Origin: Ancalomicrobiaceae bacterium S20
GTDB lineage: Bacteria; Pseudomonadota; Alphaproteobacteria; Rhizobiales; Ancalomicrobiaceae
NCBI GenBank assembly: GCA_040269895.1
Contig: CP158568.1
Coordinates: forward strand, 3,934,001-3,998,000
Direction: 5' to 3'
Length of the DNA stretch: 64,000 bases
Numbering within the stretch: position 1 is the stretch's first letter; each line of letters begins with the position of its first letter. Positions 35,729 through 44,474 of the stretch are shown piece after piece. The notes below the pieces were generated by a model that searched no databases, had not been told where the DNA came from, and saw nothing but the letters and a program-made list of their open reading frames with translations. The translations under genes and the position numbers were made by a program.

Positions 35729-36517
35729 TTGCTCTCGTCCGACGAACTGGAACGCTACGCCCGCCACATCGTGCTCAAGGATCTCGGCGGTCCGGGGCAG
35801 CAGAAGCTCAAGGCCGCGCGCGTGCTGGTGATCGGCGCGGGCGGGCTCGGCGCGCCGGCGATCCTCTACCTCGCGGCGGCAGGAATCGGCACGATCGGCA
35901 TCGTCGACGACGACACGGTGTCCCTGTCCAATCTGCAGCGGCAGGTGATCCATGCGACCGCCGACGTCGGCCGGCCGAAGGTCGACAGCGCCGCCGACCA
36001 TGTCGGACGCATCAACCCGCATGTGACAGTCGAGACCCACGCCGTGCGGCTCGGTCCCGCCAATGTCGGGGCCCTGGTCGCGGCCTATGATCTGGTGATC
36101 GACGGCTCGGACAATTTCGAGACGCGCTACACGGTCTCGGACGCGTGCTTTCACGCCAAGAAACCGCTCGTGACCGCCGCCGTGTCCGAATACGACGGCT
36201 CGCTCACCACCCTGCTGCCGCACATGACCGACGCGGAAGGCCGGCCGAACCCGACCTATCGCTGCCTGTTCCCGGAGGCGCCGCCGGCCGGACTGGTGCC
36301 GTCCTGCGCCGTCGCCGGCATCCTCGGGGCGCTGGTCGGGGTGATGGGGTCGTTGCAGGCGCTGGAAGCGCTGAAGCTGATCGCCGGGATCGGCGAGCCG
36401 CTGGTCGGGCGCCTCCTGCTGATCGACGCCCGATCGATGCGGTTCGAGACGATCGGCTATCGCTGGAACCCGCGCAATCCCTTGAACGGCGCGAGCTCCC
36501 AAGGGGTCGAGGCGTGA
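35729..36517 (+). CDS. moeB: Molybdopterin-synthase adenylyltransferase (HesA/MoeB/ThiF family)
   Basis: E1-like enzyme that adenylates the C-terminus of a ubiquitin-like sulphur carrier such as MoaD. It has 262 residues. The nucleotide loop is IGAGGLGAPA; DLVIDGSDNFETRY and YRCLFPEAPPAGLVPSC follow. The zinc-binding cysteine pairs of E. coli MoeB are incomplete: PTYRC replaces PCYRC, and the late C-x2-C is missing from the ETIGYRWNPRNPLNG region. TTG 35729 with GGAGG eight bases upstream is a better start than the GTG at 35639. It is convergent with pheA, leaving 3 bp between stops. Confidence 0.85.
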   Translation: MLSSDELERYARHIVLKDLGGPGQQKLKAARVLVIGAGGLGAPAILYLAAAGIGTIGIVDDDTVSLSNLQRQVIHATADVGRPKVDSAADHVGRINPHVTVETHAVRLGPANVGALVAAYDLVIDGSDNFETRYTVSDACFHAKKPLVTAAVSEYDGSLTTLLPHMTDAEGRPNPTYRCLFPEAPPAGLVPSCAVAGILGALVGVMGSLQALEALKLIAGIGEPLVGRLLLIDARSMRFETIGYRWNPRNPLNGASSQGVEA

Positions 36518-36520
36518 GCC

Positions 36521-37411
36521 TCACATGCCCTTGATCTTGGTGCGATCGGCGCGCGCGGCGTCCAGGTCCTTCATCCGCTCGCGGAACGGGCTCGACCGGT
36601 AGACGCCGAGGATGCGGTACTCTGCGAAGAAGCCGAGCTCCTGCAACGCGAGCGCCAGGCCGCGCTCGTCCGGATGGCCCTCGACATCGGCCATGAACTG
36701 GGTCGCGGTGAAGGCGCCGTCGATCATGTAGCTCTCGAGCCGGGTCATGTTGACGCCGGAGGTCGCAAAGCCGCCGAGCGCCTTGTAGAGCGCGGCCGGC
36801 ACGTTGCGGACCTTGAACACGAAGGTGGTCATGGTCGGCGCGACGCCATAGGCGGCACGCAGATCCTCGCGCGACAGGATGATGAAGCGGGTCGTGTTGT
36901 GCGCCTCGTCCTCGATGTCCTGCTTCAGGATGTCGAGACCGTAGATCTCGGCCGCCAGCCGCGAGGCGATCGCGCCGCGCTTCGGATCGTTGAGTTCGGA
37001 GATCTGGCGCGCCGACCCGGCCGTGTCGGCGCCGACCACCGGGGTCAGGCCCATCGAGCGCAGCGCCTCGCGGCACTGGCCGAGCGCCTGCGGATGGCTC
37101 TGCACCATCTCGAGGCCGGAGAGCGTCGCGCCCTTGATCGCCATCAGCTGATGGCGCACCGGCAGGAAATATTCGCCGATGATGTGCAGGTCGGAGCGCG
37201 GCAGCAGGTGGTGGATGTCGGCGACACGGCCGGCGATCGAGTTCTCGATCGGGATCATGCCGAGATCGGCCGAGCCGTTCTCCAGCGCCGCAAAGCAATC
37301 CTCGAAGGTCGCGCAGGGCACCGCCTCGAAGTCCGGATAGACCTCGCGGCAAGCGATATGCGAGTTGGCGCCCGGTTCGCCCTGGAACACGATCTTCTTG
37401 CGGCCGGTCAT
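36521..37411 (-). CDS. pheA: Prephenate dehydratase
   Basis: Converts prephenate to phenylpyruvate in phenylalanine synthesis. It has 296 residues. The PBP-like catalytic domain starts [16 protein letters not shown] and contains the NTTRFIIL (TRF) motif. A C-terminal ACT domain with GALYKAL-like and TRLESYM segments binds Phe for feedback inhibition. ATG 37411 with AAGGGA about seven bases upstream is clear. In the raw sequence the shifted kdsB frame runs into this gene, but the start signals show a separate protein. It is 43 bp downstream of kdsB and probably co-transcribed. Confidence 0.93.
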   Translation of the reverse strand: MTGRKKIVFQGEPGANSHIACREVYPDFEAVPCATFEDCFAALENGSADLGMIPIENSIAGRVADIHHLLPRSDLHIIGEYFLPVRHQLMAIKGATLSGLEMVQSHPQALGQCREALRSMGLTPVVGADTAGSARQISELNDPKRGAIASRLAAEIYGLDILKQDIEDEAHNTTRFIILSREDLRAAYGVAPTMTTFVFKVRNVPAALYKALGGFATSGVNMTRLESYMIDGAFTATQFMADVEGHPDERGLALALQELGFFAEYRILGVYRSSPFRERMKDLDAARADRTKIKGM

Positions 37412-37454
37412 GACTTGTCCCTTCGCGGTTCGTTTTCGTTGCGGCACCGGCGGT

Positions 37455-38221
37455 TCAGCCGTGGCCGAGGAGGTCGCGCGCCCGTTCGAGATCCTCGGGC
37501 GTATCGACGCCGAGGGGCACGGTCGCGACGATTTCGACGTCGATGCGCATGCCGGCCTCGAGCGCGCGCAGCTGCTCGAGCTTCTCGCGCTTCTCGAGCG
37601 TCGAGGGCGGCATGCGCACGAAGCGCTCGAGCGCGGCGCGCCGGTAGGCGTAGAGCCCGATGTGGTGATAGAGCGGACCGTCGCCATGGGGGCGGTCGCG
37701 CGGGTGAAGTAGAGCGCGCGCAGCCGCGAGGGGCCGAGCGGCGCGCCGACGACCTTCACGACGTTCGGATTGGTCTTCTCGTCGTCGCGGACGATCGCGG
37801 CGGTCAGCGTGGCAATGTCGACGGCCGGATCTTCGAGCGGTCGGATCGCGGCGCGGACCGCCTCGGGCTCGATGGTTGGCAGGTCGCCCTGGACGTTGAC
37901 GACGACCTCGGCCTCGGCGTTCGGATCGACGAGCCGCAGTGCCTCGAAGATGCGATCGGAGCCGGAAGGGTGGTTCGGGTCGGTCAGCACGGCGCGGCCG
38001 CCGGCAGCCTCGACGACGTCGACGATCCGCTGGTCGTCGGCGGCGACCACGACAGGGCCGATGCCGGCCTCGGTCGCGCGGCGCCAGACCTGCACGATCA
38101 TCGGCACCCCGGCGATGTCGGCGAGCGGCTTGCCGGGCAGGCGGGTCGCGGTCATGCGGGCGGGGACGAGCACGAGCGTGCGGGAGATCGGCGCGGGGGG
38201 CGGCGCAGGCGGACGGCTCAT
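37455..38221 (-). pseudogene. kdsB: 3-deoxy-manno-octulosonate cytidylyltransferase, frameshifted as read
   Basis: CMP-Kdo synthetase, which activates Kdo for lipopolysaccharide core synthesis. The N-terminal part from ATG 38221 is normal: [46 protein letters not shown]. At the G5 run 37688-37692 the coding sense shifts frame. The next frame continues [22 protein letters not shown] and [18 protein letters not shown] to a stop at 37455-37457. One added C on the coding strand gives 255 residues, normal for KdsB. The gene is usually essential in Gram-negative bacteria, so a homopolymer error is the likely cause. Confidence 0.87.
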
Positions 38222-38510
38222 GGGACGCTACTCACGAAACGCTGCTCATCGAACAACGGCGGCTTCTTGGACTGCGGCGGGCGCCGCCGCCTGACCGGGG
38301 CCGTCGGAGCGAGGCGTCGAAAATGGCGCGCGTCTTGGACGGAAGTGGCGGTTCGCGGCGGCGAGGCATGCCGTTATACGTAGGGACATCGGCGAGAGGA
38401 AGCTTGTAGTTTTCGCGCCGCCGTAATAGACCCCCATCAGGCCGGCTGACGGCTGTCGAGACGAGTGCGCGCGCCCGCGCGCCGCACGCGATCAGCGGAG
38501 CGGAAAAGGC
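38222..38510. other. Divergent intergenic region, kdsB/cytochrome c
   Basis: About 289 bp between the divergent kdsB and cytochrome genes. TTATAC at 38373-38378 could be a -10 toward the cytochrome gene, but the matching -35 is poor. I see no gene, hairpin or repeat of note. Confidence 0.4.
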
Positions 38511-39059
38511 ATGGATTCCTTCGAGTTGAACAAGATCGCCGGTGCGGTGCTGGGCGCCTGCCTGTTCGCGATGGGTCTCGGAATCATCACCGACATCATC
38601 TTCGACCAGCCGGCGCCCGAGAAGCCGGGCTTCATGGTCGCGGTCGCCGAGACCAAGGCGGGCGGCGACGCCGGCGCCAAGGCCGCCGAAGTGGCGCCGA
38701 TCGCGGCGCGCCTCAAGACCGCCACGGCCGATGCCGGCCAGAAGGTCTTCGCCAAGTGCGCCTCGTGCCATACCCCGGAGAAGGGGGCTGGCAACAAGGT
38801 CGGCCCGAACCTCTACGGCGTCGTCGACCGCGTGAAGGGCTCCGAGGCCGGCTTCGGCTATTCGGGCGCCCTCGCCGACCTCGGCAAGCAGGGCCAGAAG
38901 TGGACCTACGATGATCTCGATCACTTCCTCGCCAACCCGGGCGCGGTCGTGAAGGGCACCAAGATGTCGTTCAAGGGCCTCGACAACCCGGACGATCGTG
39001 CCGCGGTGATCATGTTCCTGCATTCGAAGGCCGATGCGCCGGCGCCGCTGCCGAACTGA
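38511..39059 (+). CDS. Membrane-anchored class I cytochrome c (CycM-like)
   Basis: Protein of 182 residues with an uncleaved N-terminal anchor (about residues 10-30), a flexible Ala/Lys-rich linker and one cytochrome c domain. The haem motif CASCH is at residues 83-87, and the distal Met is in GTKMSFKG near residue 150. This matches the CycM/cytochrome c552 type that passes electrons from the bc1 complex to aa3 oxidase in rhizobia; partners are not in the window. A strong terminator follows. Confidence 0.9.
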   Translation: MDSFELNKIAGAVLGACLFAMGLGIITDIIFDQPAPEKPGFMVAVAETKAGGDAGAKAAEVAPIAARLKTATADAGQKVFAKCASCHTPEKGAGNKVGPNLYGVVDRVKGSEAGFGYSGALADLGKQGQKWTYDDLDHFLANPGAVVKGTKMSFKGLDNPDDRAAVIMFLHSKADAPAPLPN

Positions 39060-39085
39060 TCGGCACGCGAGATCTGAATTTCGAG

Positions 39086-39111
39086 AAGGCCGGGCTCGTC
39101 CCGGCCTTTTT
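39086..39111 (+). terminator. Rho-independent terminator after the cytochrome gene
   Basis: AAGGCCGGG (39086-39094), CTCGT loop, CCCGGCCTT (39100-39108), then TTT. A clear intrinsic terminator 27 bp after the stop. Confidence 0.93.
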
Positions 39112-39424
39112 CATGGGCCGTGTTCACGGACTCTCTCATGGGCCGGCCCACGGCCGCGCTCCCGCCCGCTCCGCGGGTCACGGCCGGCTCGACGACGATG
39201 CCGCGTCCAATTCGCGCCTCAGGCGACGAGCCCTCTTCCGAAGCGGCGCGGGCGCGTTATTTTGGACATATTGTCATGGCCCATTCGCGCTCGCGGGGTG
39301 ATCTCGAAGCGCGACGGTGTCGCGGCGCCAGCGAAGGGGCGCCGGGACGCGCGGGTCGGACGACGTTCGTCGACCGGCCGAACCGTCGGCCCGATGTAAT
39401 CCAAGTGGAGACGAAGTTCGCCCC
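39112..39424. other. Intergenic region before the peptide ABC importer
   Basis: About 313 bp with no recognisable gene. TCATGGGCCG is repeated at 39111 and 39138. An AT-richer patch around 39257-39277 (TATTTTGGACATATTGTC) is the best place for the promoter of the importer operon, but no clean -35/-10 pair is visible. Confidence 0.4.
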
Positions 39425-41314
39425 ATGCGCCATTCCGCCCCGCGCTCGATCTGCCCGCACCCGATCCGGTCCGCCACGCTCGCCATTCTCGGGTTCGCCG
39501 CCGCCTTCATCCTGCCGGCCGGCCCGTCCCACGCGGAGGATCTCCCCTGGCGCCACGGCGCGGCGCTGCTCGGCGAGCTCAAGTATCCGCCGGATTTCAA
39601 GCGCTTCGACTACGTCAATCCGGATGCGCCGAAGGGCGGCACGCTCAGGCTTTCGACCGACGGCACCTTCGACAGCTTCAATCCGCTGATCCCGAAGGGC
39701 AATCCTGCCGCCGGCGTCGGGCTGATCTACGAGCAGCTCATGACGCCGTCGCTCGACGAGGTCTCGACGGAATACGGCGAGATCGCCGAGGCGCTGCAGT
39801 ATCCGCCCGATTTCGCGTGGGCGAAGTATCGGCTTCGGCCCGAGGCCAAGTGGCACGACGGCAAGCCGATCACGCCCGACGACGTGGTGTGGTCGTTCGA
39901 GGCGACCGTCGCCAACAATCCGAGCCAGGCCTTCTATTATCGCCACGTGAAGAAGGTCGAGGCGACCGGCGAGCACGAGGTCACCTTCACCTTCGACCAG
40001 ACCGGCAACCGCGAACTGCCGCAGATCATCGGCCAGCTCACCGTGCTGCCGAAGCACTGGTGGACCGGCACCGGGCCGGACGGCCAGAAGCGGGACATCA
40101 CGCGCACGACGCTCGAAATCCCGCTCGGCTCCGGGCCCTACCGGCTGAAGGAGTTCAGCCCCGGCCGCAGCGTGACCTATGAGCGGGTGAAGGACTACTG
40201 GGGCAAGGATCTGGCCGTGAACGTCGGCCAGAACAACTTCGACCAGATCCGCTACGAGTATTTCCGCGACGACCAGGTCGAGCTCGAGGCCTTCAAGGGC
40301 GACAATTACGACGCCCGCTTCGAGAACTCGGCGAAGAACTGGGCGACCGCCTACGACTTCCCGGCCCGCCAGCAGGGCCGCGTGGTGCTCGAGAAGCTGA
40401 CCGAGCGCGGCTCCGGCGTCATGGTCGGCTTCGTGCCGAACCTGCGCCGGCCGATCTTCCAGGATCCGCGCGTGCGGCAGGCGCTCAATCTGGCCATGCC
40501 GTTCGAGGACATGAACCGGACGACGTTCTTCGGCCAGTACGAGCGCATCTCCAGCTACTTCTACCCGACCGAACTCGGCGCGACCGGCGTGCCGCAGGGC
40601 GCCGAGCTCGCGATGCTGAACGAGGCCAAGGACAAGGGCCCGATCCCGGCCGAGGTGTTCACCAAGCCCTACATGAACCCGGTCGCGGCCGACGCGACCG
40701 CCGAGCGCACCAACCTGCGCGAGGCGCTGAAGCTGCTCGGCGAGGCCGGCTGGACCATCGAAGGGACGAAGCTCGTCAACGCCAAGAAGGAACCGTTCCG
40801 GATCGAGTTCCTGATGAACGGCCCGACCTTCGAGCGCGTCGGCGTGCGCTACCGCGAGCAGCTCGCCAAGATCGGCATCGACCTCACCATCCGCTCGGTC
40901 GACAGTTCACAGTATCAGAACCGCGTGCGGTCGCGCGATTTCGACCTGATCTACACCGGCTGGGGCCAGTCGCTGTCGCCCGGCAACGAGCAGAACGACT
41001 TCTTCGGCTCCGAGGCCGCCGACCGAGAGGGTTCGCGCAACTACGCCGGCATCAAGAATCCGGCGATCGACTATCTGATCAAGCGCGTGATCTTCGCCAA
41101 GGACCGCACCGAGCTGGTCGACGCCACCCACGCGCTCGATCGCGTGCTGCTCTGGAACCACTATGTGATCCCCGGCTGGACCACCACCGCGACCCGCATG
41201 GCGCGCTGGGACCGGTTCAGCCACCCGGCGACCCTGCCGAAATACTCGACCGGCTTCCCGACCATCTGGTGGTGGGATGCCACCAAGGCCGCCAAGACGG
41301 GGGCGCCGAAGTGA
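39425..41314 (+). CDS. Oligopeptide-type periplasmic binding protein, YejA-like (first copy)
   Basis: Family 5 extracellular solute-binding protein of 629 residues with a Sec signal peptide (cleavage after PSHA, about residue 36). The mature start LPWRHGAALLGELKYPPDFKRFDYVNPDAPKGGTL is typical of YejA. Later RLRPEAKWHDGKPITPDDV and FDLIYTGWGQSLSPGNEQ are family segments. In E. coli YejABEF imports peptides, including microcin C; in rhizobia related systems take up peptides and affect stress resistance. ATG 39425 was chosen because it begins the signal peptide. A second homologue follows with overlapping stop and start. Confidence 0.9.
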   Translation: MRHSAPRSICPHPIRSATLAILGFAAAFILPAGPSHAEDLPWRHGAALLGELKYPPDFKRFDYVNPDAPKGGTLRLSTDGTFDSFNPLIPKGNPAAGVGLIYEQLMTPSLDEVSTEYGEIAEALQYPPDFAWAKYRLRPEAKWHDGKPITPDDVVWSFEATVANNPSQAFYYRHVKKVEATGEHEVTFTFDQTGNRELPQIIGQLTVLPKHWWTGTGPDGQKRDITRTTLEIPLGSGPYRLKEFSPGRSVTYERVKDYWGKDLAVNVGQNNFDQIRYEYFRDDQVELEAFKGDNYDARFENSAKNWATAYDFPARQQGRVVLEKLTERGSGVMVGFVPNLRRPIFQDPRVRQALNLAMPFEDMNRTTFFGQYERISSYFYPTELGATGVPQGAELAMLNEAKDKGPIPAEVFTKPYMNPVAADATAERTNLREALKLLGEAGWTIEGTKLVNAKKEPFRIEFLMNGPTFERVGVRYREQLAKIGIDLTIRSVDSSQYQNRVRSRDFDLIYTGWGQSLSPGNEQNDFFGSEAADREGSRNYAGIKNPAIDYLIKRVIFAKDRTELVDATHALDRVLLWNHYVIPGWTTTATRMARWDRFSHPATLPKYSTGFPTIWWWDATKAAKTGAPK

Positions 41315-43272
41315 GCCGGCGCGGCACGCCGCGCGGCATGGACGGATCGCTCGTGCCGATCGGCCTGGAGCGGATGGCCGAGGTGCTGTACCGCACCACC
41401 CCGAGCCGCCGCGGCGTGCTCGGCGGGTTGGGACTTGCGGCCGCAGGTCTCGCGTTCGGCGGACCGGACGGCTTCAGCCGTGCCGCGGCGGCGCTGCCGG
41501 AGGGTGTCGAGAGTCACGGGCTCTCGGTGTTCGGCGATCTCAAATACCCGGCCGACTTCAAGCACTTCGCCTATGTGCGGCCGGACGCGCCGAAAGGCGG
41601 CCGGCTTTCGACCATCGCCGGGCGCTGGGCGTTCAACCAGAACCCGCAGACCTTCAACAGCCTCAACACGCTGATCCTGAAGGGCGACGCGGCGGTCGGC
41701 CTGACCGTGATCTACGATACGCTGATGGTGCGCGCGCTCGACGAGCCGGACGCGGTCTACGGGCTCGTCGCGAAGTCGGTGCGCGCCGCCGACGGCGGCA
41801 ACACCTTCGTGTTCACGCTGCGCCCCGAAGCGCGCTGGCATGACGGGACGCCGCTCACGGCCGAGGACGTCGCCTTTTCGCTGACGCTGCTGAAAGAGAA
41901 AGGCCATCCGCAGATCACCGAAACGATCCGCGACATGGTCTCGGCGACCGCCGAGGGGCCGTCGACGGTGGTGGTGAAACTGTCGGGCAAGCAGTCGCGC
42001 GGGCTGATCCAGGTGATCGCGACGCTGCCGATCCTGTCGAAGGCCTACTACGCCAGCCACGATTTCGAACAGTCGACGCTCGACGTGCCGCTCGGCTCGG
42101 GGCCCTACAAGGTCGGCCGGTTCGATGCCGGCCGCTATATCGAATACGAGCGCGTCGCCGACTACTGGGCCAAGGATCTGCCGGTCAATGTCGGCCAGAA
42201 CAATTTCGACGTGATCCGCTACGAGATGTATCGCGAGCGGACCACGGCCTTCGAGGGTTTCAAGGCCGGGCAGTATCTGTTGCGCGAGGAGTTCACCTCG
42301 ATCGTCTGGGCGCAGCAATATGATTTCCCGGCGTTCAAGGACGGCCGCGTCGTGCGCTTCGAGCTCTCCGACGGCTCGCCGTCGGGCGCACAGGGCTGGT
42401 TCCTGAACACGCGGAGGGAGAAATTCGCCGATCCGCGCGTGCGGGAGGCGATCGGGCTCGCGTTCGATTTCGAGTGGTCGAACAAGAACCTGTTCTTCGG
42501 CTCGTATCGGCGCACCCACTCGTTCTTCGAGAACTCCGACCTCAAGGCGAGCGGCAAGCCTTCGCCGGAAGAGGTCGCGCTGCTCGAGCCGTTCCGCGGC
42601 AAGGTGCCGGACGAGGTGTTCGACGAGCCGTGGTCGCCGCCGGTCTCGGACGGCTCGGGGCGTGACCGCAAGCTGTTCCGGCGCGCCAACGAGCTGTTCA
42701 CGGCGGCCGGCTGGGTCAACAAGGACGGCCGGCTGCGCAACGCCAAGGGCGAGACGCTCGATATCGAGTTCCTCGATTCCGATCCGATCTTCGGCCGCGT
42801 CGTCGGCCCCTATGTGCAGAACCTCGCGGCGCTCGGCGTCAGCGCGACGAGCCGCGTGGTCGACCCGTCGCAGTTCGAGAAGCGGCTGCGCGACTTCGAC
42901 TACGACGCCATCGTGCGGCGCTATTCCTTGTCGCCGACGCCCGACGAGGGCATGCGGCTCTACTGGGGTTCGAAGAGCGCGGCGCAGCCGGGCTCTTCGA
43001 ACCTGTCGGGCATCCGGGATCCGGTCGTCGACGCGCTGATCGAAAAGGTGCTGGGGGCGCCGACCCGCCCGGCGATGGTCGCGGCAGCCCGCGCGCTCGA
43101 CCGCGTGCTGCGCGCCGGCCGCTACTGGGTGCCGCACTGGTTCAAGGCCTCGCACTGGATGGCGATGTGGGACGTCTACGGCCGGCCGGAGACGCCGCCC
43201 TACGATCTGGCGCTCGCCGCGATCTGGTGGATCGATCGGGACAAGGCGAAGCGGCTCGACAAGGGGCTCTGA
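41311..43272 (+). CDS. YejA-like periplasmic binding protein (second copy) with Tat signal
   Basis: Second family 5 binding protein of up to 653 residues, clearly related to the first (FGDLKYPADFKHFAYVRPDAPKGG). Its N-terminus has a twin-arginine signal, TPSRRGVLGGLGLAAAG, so it is probably exported folded. GTG 41311 overlaps the stop of the first copy (GTGA); ATG 41338 or 41374 would still keep the RR motif. FELSDGSPSGAQGWFLNTRRE and a late SPTPDEGMRLYWGS segment lie in the ligand domain. Two receptors with different export routes serve one set of permeases. Confidence 0.9.
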   Translation: MSRRGTPRGMDGSLVPIGLERMAEVLYRTTPSRRGVLGGLGLAAAGLAFGGPDGFSRAAAALPEGVESHGLSVFGDLKYPADFKHFAYVRPDAPKGGRLSTIAGRWAFNQNPQTFNSLNTLILKGDAAVGLTVIYDTLMVRALDEPDAVYGLVAKSVRAADGGNTFVFTLRPEARWHDGTPLTAEDVAFSLTLLKEKGHPQITETIRDMVSATAEGPSTVVVKLSGKQSRGLIQVIATLPILSKAYYASHDFEQSTLDVPLGSGPYKVGRFDAGRYIEYERVADYWAKDLPVNVGQNNFDVIRYEMYRERTTAFEGFKAGQYLLREEFTSIVWAQQYDFPAFKDGRVVRFELSDGSPSGAQGWFLNTRREKFADPRVREAIGLAFDFEWSNKNLFFGSYRRTHSFFENSDLKASGKPSPEEVALLEPFRGKVPDEVFDEPWSPPVSDGSGRDRKLFRRANELFTAAGWVNKDGRLRNAKGETLDIEFLDSDPIFGRVVGPYVQNLAALGVSATSRVVDPSQFEKRLRDFDYDAIVRRYSLSPTPDEGMRLYWGSKSAAQPGSSNLSGIRDPVVDALIEKVLGAPTRPAMVAAARALDRVLRAGRYWVPHWFKASHWMAMWDVYGRPETPPYDLALAAIWWIDRDKAKRLDKGL

Positions 43273-43344
43273 TCGGCAACGCCGAATCCGTTATGGGAAG
43301 TGGATCGGGCTGCGCGCCCTGAAACCGGAAAGACCGCCGCGACG

Positions 43345-44472
43345 ATGGCAGCCTATATCTTCCGCCGCATCCTCCTGATGATCCCGACGCTGATCGGCAT
43401 CATGGCGATCAGCTTCGTCATCGTGCAGTTCGCGCCCGGCGGGCCGGTCGAGCGCGTGATCGCGCAGCTGACCGGCACCGACGTCGGCGCCACGGCGCGC
43501 ATCTCGGGCGGCGGCGGCGACTTCGCCGGCGTCCAGGGCGCCGGCGCACAAGGCGCGGACGCCGGGAGTTCGAAGTATCGCGGCGCGCAGGGACTCGATC
43601 CGGAGTTCATCAAGAAGCTCGAGAAGCAGTTCGGCTTCGACAAGCCGCCGCTCGAGCGCTTCTTCATCATGTTGAAGAACTACGCTACGTTCGATTTCGG
43701 CGAGAGCTACTTCCGCTCGATCTCGGTATTGCAGCTGATCAAGGAGAAGATGCCGGTCTCGATCTCGCTCGGGCTCTGGATGACGCTGCTCTCCTACGGC
43801 ATCTCGATCCCGCTCGGCATTTCGAAGGCGATCCGCGACGGCTCGCGCTTCGACGTCTGGACCAGCGCCGTGATCGTCGTCGGCTACGCGATTCCGGGTT
43901 TCCTGTTCGCGATCCTGCTGGTCGTGCTGTTCGCCGGCGGCTCCTACTTCAACTGGTTCCCGCTGCGCGGCCTGTGGTCCGAGCAGTACAACGGCATGCC
44001 CTGGTATCACTGGATCACCGATCCGCGCGCGATGGCCGACTATTTCTGGCACCTCGTGCTGCCGCTGATCGCCATGGCGATCAGCGCCTTCGCCACCTCT
44101 ACGCTGCTGACCAAGAACTCGTTCCTCGACGAGATCCGCAAGCAATACGTCACCACGGCGCGCATGAAGGGGCTCAACGACCGGCAGGTGCTCTACGGCC
44201 ACGTGTTCCGCAATGCCATGCTGCTGGTGATCGCCGGTTTCCCGGGCGCCTTCATCGGCGCGTTCTTCGGCGGTTCGCTGCTGATCGAGACGATCTTCTC
44301 GCTCGACGGGCTCGGCCTGCTCGGCTTCGAGTCGGTCGTCAACCGTGACTACCCCGTCGTATTCGCCACTCTCTATATCTTCTCGCTGATCGGCCTCGTC
44401 GTGAACCTGATCTCCGACCTCACCTACACCTGGATCGATCCGCGGATCGACTTCGAGAGCCGGGAGGTCTGA
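43345..44472 (+). CDS. yejB: Peptide ABC transporter permease YejB
   Basis: Inner-membrane permease of 375 residues: one N-terminal membrane segment ([19 protein letters not shown]), an insertion of about 60 residues rich in Gly/Ala, then a BPD_transp_1 domain with five segments. The EAA loop is near [25 protein letters not shown] 43345 gives the conserved MAAYIFRR start. It pairs with YejE encoded 2 bp downstream. Confidence 0.92.
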   Translation: MAAYIFRRILLMIPTLIGIMAISFVIVQFAPGGPVERVIAQLTGTDVGATARISGGGGDFAGVQGAGAQGADAGSSKYRGAQGLDPEFIKKLEKQFGFDKPPLERFFIMLKNYATFDFGESYFRSISVLQLIKEKMPVSISLGLWMTLLSYGISIPLGISKAIRDGSRFDVWTSAVIVVGYAIPGFLFAILLVVLFAGGSYFNWFPLRGLWSEQYNGMPWYHWITDPRAMADYFWHLVLPLIAMAISAFATSTLLTKNSFLDEIRKQYVTTARMKGLNDRQVLYGHVFRNAMLLVIAGFPGAFIGAFFGGSLLIETIFSLDGLGLLGFESVVNRDYPVVFATLYIFSLIGLVVNLISDLTYTWIDPRIDFESREV

Positions 44473-44474
44473 TC

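Noticed and set aside
36521-38221. A 566-residue KdsB-PheA bifunctional protein
   Set aside because: The middle part is Ser/Arg-rich out-of-frame sequence, and the true KdsB continuation is in the adjacent frame. PheA has its own ATG and ribosome-binding site.
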